Assembly: GCA_023269675.1 (NCBI GenBank) | Contig: JAHFSX010000016.1 | Span: 53,165 to 117,164, forward strand | Length of the DNA: 64,000 nt | Direction of reading: 5' to 3' | Origin: Verrucomicrobiota bacterium | GTDB lineage: Bacteria; Verrucomicrobiota; Kiritimatiellia; RFP12; UBA1067 | Part shown: positions 37,209 through 45,899 of the stretch, one piece after another | Numbering within the stretch: position 1 is the stretch's first letter | How the letters are laid out: every line of letters starts with the position of its first letter | The notes under the pieces: model-generated | The model's input: the letters and a program-made list of their open reading frames with translations, nothing else | Database searches by the model: none | What the model was told of the DNA's origin: nothing | Translations under genes and position numbers: made by a program

Positions 37209-37528
37209 ACTGCAAACGCATCAACGCGAGGGCTCGCGAGATCATCGCCCGCATCCGCGCCCTCAACATCCCCAAACGCGTCAAGGCCGAGCTTCTCATG
37301 CTCTGGCACCACGCCCGCGGCCTCATCGAATCCGTCATCGGCTTCGTCATGCGCCACAACCACCTCGGCGAGTGCCTTGTCCTTGGCGCAGTGGTCGCCT
37401 ACCTGCTCTCACAGGTCCCCGTGTTCGGAGGTTTCCTCGCCCTTGTGGCGCTGGTAACAGCCGCGAGCGTCGGGCTCATGGTTGAGCTGCTCAAGGAAAT
37501 CGAAGCCGTATTCACACCCGCTAGCTAA
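37205..37528 (+). CDS. small membrane protein
   Basis: 107 residues, ATG overlapping the previous stop by 4 bases. The first 45 residues are basic and helical (INARAREIIARIRALNIPKR). Residues about 55-95 are strongly hydrophobic (LVLGAVVAYLLSQVPVFGGF, ALVALVTAASVGLMVELL), giving one or two membrane helices. It precedes the sliding-clamp-like gene by 10 bases. Function unknown. Confidence 0.55.
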   Translation: MNCKRINARAREIIARIRALNIPKRVKAELLMLWHHARGLIESVIGFVMRHNHLGECLVLGAVVAYLLSQVPVFGGFLALVALVTAASVGLMVELLKEIEAVFTPAS

Positions 37529-37538
37529 GGATCCGCAC

Positions 37539-39002
37539 ATGAAAATGACAGTCACCCGCGGCGAGATCAAGGACCTCGTGTCCGGTCTCGCCAAGATCAT
37601 CCCCAACAAGAACTCGCTGGCCGTGCTCGGCTGCGTGCGTTTCGCCATCGACTCAGGCGACCTCACGGCCCAGGCCACGGACTTGGACCAGACCGCCATC
37701 TACCGCTTCAACGTCGCCGAGGCCGAGGACGAGGGCGTCATCATCATCCCGTTCCCTCTCCTGCGCGACCTGAGCAAAGGCGACGGCACTGGGCGCGTTA
37801 CGCTGGCAACCGAAGGCACCGATGTCCTCGTCACCAACAACGTCGGCGGCCACGCCATCACGCGTACAGTGCCCGGCACCGAGGCCAAGGACTGGCCCGC
37901 AGGCGGCAGCGAGATCGTCACGGCGCCTGCGTCCAAGTTCCTGCCCGCGTACCGTCGCATGGCCCCGTTCGCGAGCGCAGACGAGACCCGCCGCACCCTC
38001 GGCTCCGTCTACGTGGACGTGTCCGGAACCGGCGAGCACAATGCCACGCTCGTGGCCTGCGACGGCCGCCGCCTCACCTGCTGCAACAGCATGAAGCTGC
38101 CGATCACGGACAAGGACGGGTTGATGGTGCCGATCACGAAGTTCCTGCTCTGGAATGGGCTTCAGGAAGAAGCAGACGTGGGCATGTCCAAAACCAAGGA
38201 CGGCGTTCGCTTCGGGCTCAGGGCCGGCCAGTGGACGTACAGGGTCAAGGCCGTCGAAGGCGTGTATCCGAACTGGCGTCAGGTGATTCCGGTCAAAAAC
38301 GGCATGGAACACCGCATGACCTTCACGGATTCTGACGTGGAGGCCCTGCGCAAGATCCTGCCCACCTTCCCCGGCACCGAGGCCGTGTTCTTGGACGGAG
38401 CCGCCTCCGGCACCCTCTCGGTCTCGGGCAGGGACGCGGGCGACAGCAAGGAACTGACGATCCCGCTCACGGCCGGCAGCAGCTACAAGGGCACCGGGTG
38501 CCGGTTCATCGCCAACCGCCACTACCTCATGGACGCTCTCAATGCAGGGTTCCGCAACTTCATGTTCGCGGACACCATGTCGCCTCTGCTGTCTGAGGAC
38601 GGCAAGGGCGCGACGCACGTGCTCATGCCCCTGCGCTTCGGCAGCGAGCCGCCCAAACCCGTACCCTCTGCCGCTCAGGAGCCAACGATACAGACCGCTG
38701 CCACTGCAACCACAACCGAACCCGTCCAGGCCCCTGAGCCTGTGCCGGAAATCCCGAAGGAGAACAGCGCCATGCCTCAAGAAAACAAACCCGCCCCGCA
38801 GACGACCTCAGCGGAACCCACGGCCTTGGAGAAGCTCCAGGCCGCTTACGACACCGCCAAAAACAAGGTCCGCGAGGCCCAATCGGCTCTGGCTGATGTG
38901 GCCACTGCGATCCGCGATGCCGTGAAAGAGGACCGCCAGCGCCGCGTCGAGATCGATGGTGTCCGCGCCGGCCTCGCCAAGCTCCAGTCCATCAAGGTCT
39001 GA
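37539..39002 (+). CDS. DNA polymerase III beta (sliding clamp)-like protein with C-terminal extension
   Basis: 487 residues from ATG 37539, with AAGGA about 9 bases upstream. The N-terminal 370 residues look like a bacterial beta clamp: KDLVSGLAKIIPNKNSLAVL, GDLTAQATDLDQTAIYRF, LVACDGRRLTCCN and GVYPNWRQVIP match the repeated clamp domains that encircle DNA. The last 120 residues are an added tail: a Pro/Gln/Thr linker, then a helical segment (LEKLQAAYDTAKNKVREAQS). Plasmid- or phage-borne clamps can capture the host polymerase for element replication. It leads the run of small core genes. It is not expected to be the host's own dnaN because of this context and the extension. Confidence 0.75.
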   Translation: MKMTVTRGEIKDLVSGLAKIIPNKNSLAVLGCVRFAIDSGDLTAQATDLDQTAIYRFNVAEAEDEGVIIIPFPLLRDLSKGDGTGRVTLATEGTDVLVTNNVGGHAITRTVPGTEAKDWPAGGSEIVTAPASKFLPAYRRMAPFASADETRRTLGSVYVDVSGTGEHNATLVACDGRRLTCCNSMKLPITDKDGLMVPITKFLLWNGLQEEADVGMSKTKDGVRFGLRAGQWTYRVKAVEGVYPNWRQVIPVKNGMEHRMTFTDSDVEALRKILPTFPGTEAVFLDGAASGTLSVSGRDAGDSKELTIPLTAGSSYKGTGCRFIANRHYLMDALNAGFRNFMFADTMSPLLSEDGKGATHVLMPLRFGSEPPKPVPSAAQEPTIQTAATATTTEPVQAPEPVPEIPKENSAMPQENKPAPQTTSAEPTALEKLQAAYDTAKNKVREAQSALADVATAIRDAVKEDRQRRVEIDGVRAGLAKLQSIKV

Positions 39003-39108
39003 GCCGCACAGAGATCACATTGGGCACTGGTGCCGCTGTCTCCTTGGGGAGCGGCGGCATCGTCATGTCCACAACCAACGCCAACACTAACAAGAAAGAG
39101 GATACGTC

Positions 39109-39351
39109 ATGGGACTCTACAGAGTGACATTGGGAATAGACCGCGCCGCCAAGGACACGCACAGGCGCATGACCTTGACCGTGCCGGCTCAGGACCGGCT
39201 CTCGGCAGCCATTGCCGCTGAGCACATCGGCGACGGCATGGTCAGGGACCCCAGCGTCGAATACACGCACGCTGTGTCCGTTAAACCCGCACCCCAACCC
39301 AAACCCGCAGCCGCCATGGCCATGGCAGTACCCATGGCAGTGGCCGCGTAA
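39109..39351 (+). CDS. small hypothetical protein
   Basis: 80 residues; AAAGAGGA precedes ATG 39109. It begins MGLYRVTLGIDRAAKDTHRR and ends in a Pro/Lys then Ala/Met-rich tail. No domain recognised. It lies between the clamp-like gene and the 39382 gene in the same direction, with gaps of 106 and 30 bases. Confidence 0.5.
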   Translation: MGLYRVTLGIDRAAKDTHRRMTLTVPAQDRLSAAIAAEHIGDGMVRDPSVEYTHAVSVKPAPQPKPAAAMAMAVPMAVAA

Positions 39352-39381
39352 CCTGCGACAGCAAGCACACCGGAGACCATC

Positions 39382-39837
39382 ATGATCAAGCTCAGCACAT
39401 CGTACAGCAAGAAGCTCCCCGTCGACGGCCAGGACTTCAGCAGCCAGGGGTTCCACGCCTCCGTGGAGCTGGAGCTGAGTGACTCGCTCACGCCTGAACA
39501 GATCCGGGCCAAGATCCACGACAGCGCGGAGCTTCTGCGCAAGGCCGTGGACGACGAGTTGCAGGGCGCTGCGGCAAGCACTGCGGCAGGCGCCTCGGAT
39601 CAGCCCGCGTTCGGGGGACAGCGCCCGCAACAGCAGCAGGCCAGCGAGCGCAAGGCCTCGAACAAGCAGGTCAAGTACATCACGGACCTGGCCGCCGAGC
39701 GCAAGATCCAGATCAGCGACCTCAACGCCGACATCCGCAAGCGGTTCAACGTCGAGGGTCTCTACGACCTCACCAGCAAACAGGCCAGCCTGATTCTGGA
39801 CGAAATGAACGGAAAACAGCAACGCAGGGCCGCGTGA
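39382..39837 (+). CDS. hypothetical protein of mobile-element replication modules
   Basis: 151 residues, GGAG 7 bases before ATG 39382. The N-terminal half (KLSTSYSKKLPVDGQDF, ASVELELSDSLTPEQIR) is separated by a Gln/Ala-rich linker from a C-terminal helical motif NKQVKYITDLAAERKI...YDLTSKQASLIL. That C-terminal motif is familiar from phage and plasmid proteins near RecB-type nucleases, though I cannot name the family. The nuclease gene follows 126 bases later, so a joint role in DNA processing is plausible. Confidence 0.55.
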   Translation: MIKLSTSYSKKLPVDGQDFSSQGFHASVELELSDSLTPEQIRAKIHDSAELLRKAVDDELQGAAASTAAGASDQPAFGGQRPQQQQASERKASNKQVKYITDLAAERKIQISDLNADIRKRFNVEGLYDLTSKQASLILDEMNGKQQRRAA

Positions 39838-39841
39838 GCCC

Positions 39842-39895
39842 GTGTGCGGCGTCAGACACGGCCAGCCCTAGGGCTCCGTGTCTGGCGTCAGACAC
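39842..39895. repeat. two copies of the dispersed palindrome
   Basis: GTGTGCGGCGTCAGACAC (39842-39859) and GTGTCTGGCGTCAGACAC (39878-39895), 18 bases apart, in the 126-base gap before the nuclease gene. The second copy is identical to that at 4455-4472. Confidence 0.8.
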
Positions 39896-39963
39896 GCTCG
39901 CGATCATCAAAACAGCGCGGGCACGGCCTCAAGTGCCCCACTTCTTTGGGAAAGGAAAACGCC

Positions 39964-40803
39964 ATGGGAACACTCGCACAGTACAGGGACAGGCCGCACT
40001 GGAGCTTCAGCGCCCTGAATCAGTTCTTCAACATCTGCAGTCTCCAATACGCGTTCGACCGCGTGTACCGGTTGCCCAAGACGTTCACGCCCGTCAGCCT
40101 GAGCTTCGGCTCCGCTTTCCACCGCACCTTGGAATGGGTCGGACTCACGCGCATGGAGGGACGTGTGCCCGCGCCCGCAGAGACTGCCGATCTCTTTCAG
40201 ACCCTGTGGACGCGCCAGACCCAAGAAGACACGGACATCAGGTATGACGAGGACATGGACGCTGACACCTGCGCAAACCAAGGCCGTGAAATGGCCGCCT
40301 GCATCGTGAACAACATCGACCCAGACGAAGAAGTGGTCTCGGTCAACGAGGCCTTTGCCGTGCCCTTGGTCGACGCCATGGGCGTGGCCCTGGAGACGCC
40401 GGTCATCGGCGAGATCGACACCGTGGTCTCGAAAGCCGGTCGCAAATCGCTCGTGGACTGGAAGACGGCGGGCCGCAGGTGGCCCAAGGGCAAAGCCGAT
40501 CTGGACTGGCAGCCGACCGTGTTCCTGTACGGCTACACGCAGAAGCATGCGCAAACACCTGAGTTCAGGTTCGATGTCGTGGTCAAGAACAAGACGCCGG
40601 TGTTCGAGCAGCACGTGACCACACGCGCTCCGGATCAGTTCCTGCGCCTAGCGGAGTTGGCCAAGCTCGCCGAGTCCATGATCGCGGCCGAGCATTTTTG
40701 CCCGAACGAGCAGAGTTTCTACTGCGGCGGGTGCCCGCATCAGGACGCGTGCAAGAGCTGGCACAGGGACAGGACCAAGGCACGTGTGAACATGGCGGCG
40801 TGA
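39964..40803 (+). CDS. Fe-S cluster PD-(D/E)XK nuclease (RecB/Cas4/AddB-like)
   Basis: 279 residues from ATG 39964, with AAAGGA upstream. The family motifs are complete: H53 (FGSAFHRTLEW), D152 (IGEIDTV), D165-x-K167 (LVDWKTAG) and Q183 with Y189 (WQPTVFLYGY). Cysteines C25, C254, C257 and C263 (SFYCGGCPHQDAC) match the 4Fe-4S cluster of Cas4 and AddB-type nucleases. These enzymes process single-strand ends of DNA. It is an element-encoded recombination or replication nuclease in a run with the sliding clamp, not part of a CRISPR locus; no cas genes or array are present. Confidence 0.85.
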   Translation: MGTLAQYRDRPHWSFSALNQFFNICSLQYAFDRVYRLPKTFTPVSLSFGSAFHRTLEWVGLTRMEGRVPAPAETADLFQTLWTRQTQEDTDIRYDEDMDADTCANQGREMAACIVNNIDPDEEVVSVNEAFAVPLVDAMGVALETPVIGEIDTVVSKAGRKSLVDWKTAGRRWPKGKADLDWQPTVFLYGYTQKHAQTPEFRFDVVVKNKTPVFEQHVTTRAPDQFLRLAELAKLAESMIAAEHFCPNEQSFYCGGCPHQDACKSWHRDRTKARVNMAA

Positions 40804-40811
40804 GCGGCTGA

Positions 40812-40857
40812 GGATGCGGGCAGAAGGCTTTGATCAAACCGAGCCCTGCCCGCATCC
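40812..40857. terminator. stem-loop between convergent genes, possible terminator
   Basis: GGATGCGGGCAG (40812-40823) and CTGCCCGCATCC (40846-40857) form a perfect 12-bp stem with a 22-base loop, 9 bases after the nuclease stop and 18 bases from the end of the convergent gene. There is no T-run on either side, so it may be a rho-independent-like barrier or an RNA 3' end rather than a classical terminator. Confidence 0.5.
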
Positions 40858-40874
40858 GGTATTGTCAAGCGCCC

Positions 40875-42521
40875 CTATTGCCTGTACAACTCGGTCTCTT
40901 TGGCGTTAAGGAGTTGCTCCTTATCCCTCAGCCGCTGGTCGTATTTGGTTGAGTCTGCGGGGTATCTGGGCCGGTCATTGCGCATCGTCTGCACCTCGTT
41001 GCGCAGGGAATCCACTTCGGACTTCAACATTCTCTTGCGGCTAGCGTTCAGTTCTTGAACCTGTTGATCAGTCGAGCGGGATTGCTGTGCTTGCGGCTGG
41101 GACTCCAACCCTTTCGCCATTCGCGCTGCGTCTTTCTTAACTTCTGCCGCCACCTGCTTCTGCTCAAAGTAGGCTTCCTCTTCATCAGACCTCCCCAAAT
41201 ATCTGTCAGCGTACAACCTGCCGTCATCAGTGATGAGAACGGTTATCATCCATGCACCTGTCGTTATGACTTGGTTCTTTCCCCATTCCGCAACATCCGT
41301 GCAAGTCGAGGGCACCAATAATTTCGGACGGTTGAGGCGAAGAAACCCGGAAGGAGCCAACATTTCCGCGATGGTATCGACCACCTTCTCATCTGATTCC
41401 AAGGAAACCGTATAGTCGCCATGCCGATCCTGAGTGACATCAAGTACGGTATATTTCAGACCGCTTGGAAATGGCATAAACAGTCCTCGGACCTTGGGAT
41501 TGGTTTGGTGCGATTTCGCGCGATCCCAGAGTTCCTGAAGGACTTTATTCCGCTGGACCTGAGTAAGCTCACTGGATGTTGCGCGCTCTATATCTTCGAG
41601 CGTGATGGGGTACTGGCGCGCCAGCGGTGATCTCGACATCTGCTGCTTGAGGCGCTCCGCCGTGGTCTTGGCCTCAAGGTTCCGTTTCTCCTCAATCTGC
41701 AGCCTGACTCTCTCCGCCGCCTCCATCCGCTCCGTTAACTGTTCCAACTGAGATTTCTCGCCTCCGTCACGCCTTGTATTTGCTGCCCGAAGCTGTTCAT
41801 CCGCCCGTCGTGACGCCGCAGGTGAAAACTGGTCTGCGTCTTCGGCTGTTTTTTGCAACGGGGCTGCGAACGGGTCCGCCGCCGTGGCACCTCCTCCAGA
41901 TGCACGGCTGAAAACGGCGCCCGCATCCGGCTGTAGCAGCCTGAGAAAGTTTTCCCTGCACTTGTCCTTCGCCAGTGAGTTCCCCCGACCGTAGCAGGAT
42001 GTGCATGTGCGGACACCTTGTCCCGTGCCCGCGCACTGGGCACAGGTCCCGCTGCCCCGGCACGCAGGGCATGCAAGCTCGCCGCCGTTGAACCCTTTGG
42101 ACTTGCTCTTGCCTCCGCCTCCACATACGGCGCACGACTTGCTGCCGCTGCACTTCGGGCAGGCACCCTGTGTCTTCCCGCCCTCGCATTTCGGGCAGTC
42201 GTCATAGATCTTTTCGTCCGACAGCTCCATAACGGATGCCTGTGACGGAAACGCCTTCCGCATCCTCTCCCTGACGGACAGGCCCTCGTCAACATCGCCG
42301 TAGGCAAGAATGCCCAAGCAGTAGACCGTCCCGAGCCTGCACCGCTCATCGGCGTTGGCGACCCCCGCGAGCGACCCCTTGAGATTCTGCATCAGCGCGA
42401 CATCGTCCGGACGCTTGCGCAACTCTTTGAAAATCCCGTCGGCGGTTTCAGCCGACACCGCTGAAACACCCCAAAAGACTGCTGCGACGAGAACTGCGAG
42501 AACATGCTTTCTCCCCTGCAT
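40875..42521 (-). CDS. exported protein with DnaJ-type zinc-binding repeats
   Basis: 548 residues from ATG 42521, chosen because it gives a signal peptide: basic start MQGRKH, hydrophobic VLAVLVAAVFWGVSAVS and a probable cleavage after SAE. Mature residues about 110-200 hold several C-x2-C-x-G-type pairs (CPKCEGG, CPKCSGS, CAVCGGGG, CPACRGSG, CAQCAGTG, CTSCYGRG) like the DnaJ zinc domain but without a J domain. The rest is coiled-coil rich (QLEQLTERMEAAERVRLQIE) with a Glu/Lys C-terminus. It points against the flanking core genes. A cysteine-rich zinc domain in an exported protein is odd; the role is unknown. Confidence 0.65.
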   Translation of the reverse strand: MQGRKHVLAVLVAAVFWGVSAVSAETADGIFKELRKRPDDVALMQNLKGSLAGVANADERCRLGTVYCLGILAYGDVDEGLSVRERMRKAFPSQASVMELSDEKIYDDCPKCEGGKTQGACPKCSGSKSCAVCGGGGKSKSKGFNGGELACPACRGSGTCAQCAGTGQGVRTCTSCYGRGNSLAKDKCRENFLRLLQPDAGAVFSRASGGGATAADPFAAPLQKTAEDADQFSPAASRRADEQLRAANTRRDGGEKSQLEQLTERMEAAERVRLQIEEKRNLEAKTTAERLKQQMSRSPLARQYPITLEDIERATSSELTQVQRNKVLQELWDRAKSHQTNPKVRGLFMPFPSGLKYTVLDVTQDRHGDYTVSLESDEKVVDTIAEMLAPSGFLRLNRPKLLVPSTCTDVAEWGKNQVITTGAWMITVLITDDGRLYADRYLGRSDEEEAYFEQKQVAAEVKKDAARMAKGLESQPQAQQSRSTDQQVQELNASRKRMLKSEVDSLRNEVQTMRNDRPRYPADSTKYDQRLRDKEQLLNAKETELYRQ

Positions 42522-42902
42522 ATACACCCCACTGTCTTCCTTTACGGCACAAAAAAGAGGGACGCGGACATTCCACCCACGCCCCCTCAGAAGGCCCACC
42601 AAAGGCCCGAAAGACAGACGCAAAGCAGAAGCCGCGCCCCCCAGATGGGGTTCGCGACCTCGCTGAAAGCATCCGTCTTCCTAATGATAACTTGGTGGTT
42701 TACTGAGGTGACGGCTTCCTGCGAGCAGCAGAAAACAAAATTATGTCGGCGTTCTAAACTGTCTGAGCAGTTCCTCCTTCAGGGGCAAACACATACCCCG
42801 ATTTAACGTTTACAAATATACCCTTCTCCTGAATACGAGTGAAAGCGAATTCAGCAACTTTTTCCAATCCATCACGCCACCCCACCCCACACAGAAAGGA
42901 AC
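42522..42902. other. divergent intergenic region
   Basis: 381 bases between the exported protein (minus) and the 42903 gene (plus). GC-rich on the left and AT-rich near 42725-42860. TTTACA at about 42810 could be a -35 for the plus-strand gene, with only a weak -10 partner. No gene or repeat was recognised. Confidence 0.35.
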
Positions 42903-43916
42903 ATGACCATGCCAGACAACCACCTGCTTGAAGTCCTGACCCGCGAGGGCGTGCTGATCAGCGTCAGCGTGCGCTACTGGCGGGCACACAAGAAGCTCCA
43001 AGCCCAGGATCTGGGCTTAGATCCCGATGACGTGACTGATCGTTTGATCAGCCTCGGCCACAAGCGGCTCATGCCCAAGGAGGCGTTGGCAGGGTTCGCG
43101 CTCATCGAATCAAGGGCTCACGCGCTCGTGGAGGCCTCGACGTTCCCGTTCCTGAACGGGCTCGGGCGCTTCCTGCCCAACCCCAAGATCGCGGAGGTCA
43201 CCCGCCGCCTCGATGGATTGGAGGAGGAGTTCCTTAGCGCCCGCGCCGAGTTCGGGCATAAATACGCGGGCTTGCGCGAGCAGGCGCTTGAGGAGTGGCG
43301 GGATCACGCCCGCAGGCTGGCCCGCGACCCCGACCGGATCGTGGCCTCGGTCTCAGCCGCATACCCGACCCCTGACCGTTTGGACCGCTGTTTCGGGTTC
43401 AGCACGGACCTGTTCCAGATCCGCCTGCCCGAGACCTTGGATTCGGAGATGGTCTCGGCCATCGGCCGCCAGGAGATCCTTGAGGCCCGCGCTCAGGCCG
43501 CTGAAGACGCCAAGCGCAAGATCAATGCGGGCATGGAGACGTTCGTCGGCGACTGCGTGGCCAGCCTCCGGCAGCAGACCGCCCAACTCTGCGAAGAGAT
43601 GCTGGAGAGCTTCAAGCAGGGCAAGACCGGCGTGCATCAGAAGACCCTGAACCGCTTGTCGACGTTCATCGACCAGTTCAAGGCGCTCAACTTTGCCGGC
43701 GACCGCGAGCTGGAGGCGCAGTTGGAGCAGGTGCGGACCACCTATCTCGGCACAACCGCCGAAGTCTACCGCGACGACGACAACGCCCGGCGGCGCATGA
43801 CCGCAGGCGTCCGGCAACTTGCCGATGCCGCACGCGCACTGGTCACAGCCGACACCCGCGCCGTGGTCGAAAGCTTCGGTAAACTCGGAACCCGCAAGTT
43901 CACGCTGGCGGCATGA
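42903..43916 (+). CDS. hypothetical helical protein of the element core
   Basis: 337 residues; AAAGGA precedes ATG 42903. It begins MTMPDNHLLEVLTREGVLI and continues VSVRYWRAHKKLQAQDLGLD, then long helices (LEEEFLSARAEFGHKYAGLREQ is one example region, about 100-125). It resembles the DUF3150/DUF6744-type proteins of phages and plasmids, but this is a tentative reading. Nothing catalytic is seen. It is followed by a good terminator at 43953-44008. Confidence 0.55.
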   Translation: MTMPDNHLLEVLTREGVLISVSVRYWRAHKKLQAQDLGLDPDDVTDRLISLGHKRLMPKEALAGFALIESRAHALVEASTFPFLNGLGRFLPNPKIAEVTRRLDGLEEEFLSARAEFGHKYAGLREQALEEWRDHARRLARDPDRIVASVSAAYPTPDRLDRCFGFSTDLFQIRLPETLDSEMVSAIGRQEILEARAQAAEDAKRKINAGMETFVGDCVASLRQQTAQLCEEMLESFKQGKTGVHQKTLNRLSTFIDQFKALNFAGDRELEAQLEQVRTTYLGTTAEVYRDDDNARRRMTAGVRQLADAARALVTADTRAVVESFGKLGTRKFTLAA

Positions 43917-43952
43917 ACTGAAACACCAAAATCTCCAAGGCCCACCAAAGGC

Positions 43953-44008
43953 GCCCCGTGCCGGTGAAGGAAGACCGCTTCCTGATCCGGTACGGGGCTT
44001 TCTGTTTT
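43953..44008 (+). terminator. rho-independent terminator
   Basis: GCCCCGTGCCGG (43953-43964) pairs with CCGGTACGGGGC (43987-43998), a 12-bp stem with one G-T wobble and a 22-base loop, followed by TTTCTGTTTT. It sits 36 bases after the stop at 43916 and just before the gene at 44024. Confidence 0.75.
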
Positions 44009-44023
44009 CAGAAAGGACCAGAC

Positions 44024-44602
44024 ATGAAGAGAGTCAGATGGGAGATCGATGTGGACGAAGACACGCCTGAAGCCGCCGCCGTCGTGGCGCTGGCGATGCA
44101 GCGCGACCCCGAGTCCACAGCCACCGTGTTCGACATCACCTCTGGGGACGGCAAGACCGTGCGCGTGGATCTTCGGCGCAGCCAGAGCCTGTTGCCGGCG
44201 CTCAAATGCGACAACTGCGGATGTGTCTACGGAAGCGAAGAGGAACTGGACCATGTGTTCCCCGACATCCCCCGCCTGCTCGACAGGATCGGCCCCGGCG
44301 GCATGGTTCCGTCAGGCGAGTGCAGGGTCTGCGGAGCCCTCGTGTATCCGGTGCACACACCGGTGAGTGTCGCGATCCTGCTCGACGGCGGGCTCGTCAG
44401 CGGCGTCGTTGCCAACCGTAATGGCGTCAGGGCGGCGGTGCTTGATCTGGACACAGAGGGCGTGGACGACGGCGAGGTCGTTGCGCTTGAGTGCTGCGGC
44501 GTGTCGCTTGAAGGCACCACCCACAGCAAGCACACCGAATCCGATCCCGCGTTCACCAGCGCCCTGTTCGCGAGGATCAGGGCTGAGGAGGCGGGATCTT
44601 GA
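44024..44602 (+). CDS. hypothetical protein with a zinc-ribbon-like Cys cluster
   Basis: 192 residues from ATG 44024, with AAAGGA 7 bases upstream; an earlier in-frame start at 43958 lies within the terminator stem and is rejected. Residues about 60-110 have C-x2-C (CDNCGC) and a later C-x2-C (CRVCGA), which could form a zinc ribbon. The remainder is acidic. The stop overlaps the next TTG start, so they are coupled. Family not recognised. Confidence 0.55.
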   Translation: MKRVRWEIDVDEDTPEAAAVVALAMQRDPESTATVFDITSGDGKTVRVDLRRSQSLLPALKCDNCGCVYGSEEELDHVFPDIPRLLDRIGPGGMVPSGECRVCGALVYPVHTPVSVAILLDGGLVSGVVANRNGVRAAVLDLDTEGVDDGEVVALECCGVSLEGTTHSKHTESDPAFTSALFARIRAEEAGS

Positions 44603-45264
44603 ACGAGGACAACAGCAAGAGCTTCAGGGAGCTGCTCAAAGGCTTCGAGAGCAACCACGTGTTCGCGCACATGCACCCTTATGACCTGTACCGGCAATGG
44701 TTGGAGGCGGTGTGGGCGCTGCTCAATCTGCCTTCGGACCCGCAAAGGTTCAAGGCGACTCTGGACCGGTACACGTACGCTCAGGGACAGGAGCTGGGCA
44801 GGCTCTTCGGCCTCTATCTCGTTGCCGTTGAGGAGCTGCCGTTCCGGGACATCCTGGGCACACTCTTCATGAGACTCGACATCAAATCCGTTGCTGCCGG
44901 CCAGTTTTTCACGGGATTCAGCATAGCCGAGATGATGGCGCGGATGCAGTTCAACAAGGACTCGTTTCAGGCGATGGTCAGCGAGCGCGGAACCGTCAGC
45001 GTGTGCGATCCCGCTGTGGGCTCGGGCGTGATGTTGCTGGCCTTCGCCAAGGTCGTGCATGACTCGCTGGGACGCGAGGGCACGGACAGGCTGAGGCTAT
45101 ACGGCAACGACATCGACATCCGCTGCGTGAACATGTGCCGGATCCAGCTCAGGATGAACGGGCTCGACGGGTTCGGGCGCATGGCGGCTCTGGCACATCT
45201 GGCCACGCAGCCGGAACCCGCAGGCGTTGAACTGGAACTGGAAACGGTGAGCATGCCCGCGTAG
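44599..45264 (+). CDS. truncated N6-methylase-like SAM-binding protein
   Basis: 221 residues starting at TTG 44599 with GAGGAGG 7 bases before it, overlapping the previous stop. It resembles the beginning of a type I-like N6-adenine methyltransferase: AGQFFTGFSIAEMMARM (about 100-116), SAM motif DPAVGSG (137-143) and acidic motif YGNDID (168-173). The catalytic NPPY/F motif is absent; the protein ends soon after the second SAM-site motif, so it probably binds SAM but cannot methylate as a typical M subunit does. The next gene has its own start and does not continue the domain. A non-catalytic or split enzyme are both possible. Confidence 0.7.
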   Translation: MNEDNSKSFRELLKGFESNHVFAHMHPYDLYRQWLEAVWALLNLPSDPQRFKATLDRYTYAQGQELGRLFGLYLVAVEELPFRDILGTLFMRLDIKSVAAGQFFTGFSIAEMMARMQFNKDSFQAMVSERGTVSVCDPAVGSGVMLLAFAKVVHDSLGREGTDRLRLYGNDIDIRCVNMCRIQLRMNGLDGFGRMAALAHLATQPEPAGVELELETVSMPA

Positions 45265-45292
45265 CAATCCATCAAACCAAAGGAGAAACATC

Positions 45293-45673
45293 ATGGGAGA
45301 ACGCAAACTGCCGACTGAGGGCCGCAAGAGCCCGAGGTTCGGGTACTTGGGCATGTGGAACTTCTGCTTGGGGCCGGATAGCCCGATCCCCGGCGACCGG
45401 CTGCGCGTCGGCATACTGGACATTGACGGCAACATCGTGCGCAGGTTCGAGCAGATCCGTGGCGCGTGCATCGACGCCGGTTACGTGGACTTCTTCGAGA
45501 GCAACCGGTGCCGGCCCGCTGCGCACGAGATGCCGGTTGTCGACATCGACGCCGAGGGCAGGATCGCCAAGGTCCTGTGTCCCCACTATACGCAGGCTCA
45601 GGGCATGGGCCTGTACCTGCAACTGCTGGAGGCGTGGGTCACGGAACACGGCAGAAAGGAATGGGCGCTGTGA
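45293..45673 (+). CDS. hypothetical protein
   Basis: 126 residues; AAAGGAG lies 7 bases before ATG 45293. Contains LRVGILDIDGNIVRRFEQIR and several conserved-looking aromatic residues, but no known motif. The stop overlaps the GTG of the next small gene (GTGA). One of the element's small core genes. Confidence 0.5.
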   Translation: MGERKLPTEGRKSPRFGYLGMWNFCLGPDSPIPGDRLRVGILDIDGNIVRRFEQIRGACIDAGYVDFFESNRCRPAAHEMPVVDIDAEGRIAKVLCPHYTQAQGMGLYLQLLEAWVTEHGRKEWAL

Positions 45674-45864
45674 CAAGAACAGAGAAGCAGTATCAAGACG
45701 CTTGCCTGGAGGCGCTTGCGCCGGTTCTGGGCAAGCGCGTCAGCAAACTCATCCGAGACGATTCCGGCGGCTTCGGCTTCGAAACCGAGGACGGGACCGA
45801 GGTCTGGATCATGTGCGACGCCGAGGGCAACGGCCCCGGCTTCGCTGATGTGGTCGGGCCCTAA
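45670..45864 (+). CDS. small hypothetical protein
   Basis: 64 residues from GTG 45670, which overlaps the previous stop and is 10 bases from AAAGGA; ATG at 45661 is possible but too close to that site. Sequence TRTEKQYQDACLEALAPVLG followed by an acidic Gly-rich end. No family recognised. DUF1257 follows 35 bases downstream. Confidence 0.5.
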   Translation: MTRTEKQYQDACLEALAPVLGKRVSKLIRDDSGGFGFETEDGTEVWIMCDAEGNGPGFADVVGP

Positions 45865-45899
45865 ACTTCAACACCTAAACCTTAGAAGGAGAGACGAGC

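Noticed and set aside
37653..38780. Minus-strand open frame across the sliding-clamp-like gene
   Set aside because: Shadow frame, His/Arg/Gly-rich and without motifs.
39964..40803. Cas4 of a CRISPR system
   Set aside because: The Fe-S nuclease motif fits, but no cas1, cas2 or array is present; it belongs to the element's DNA-processing genes.
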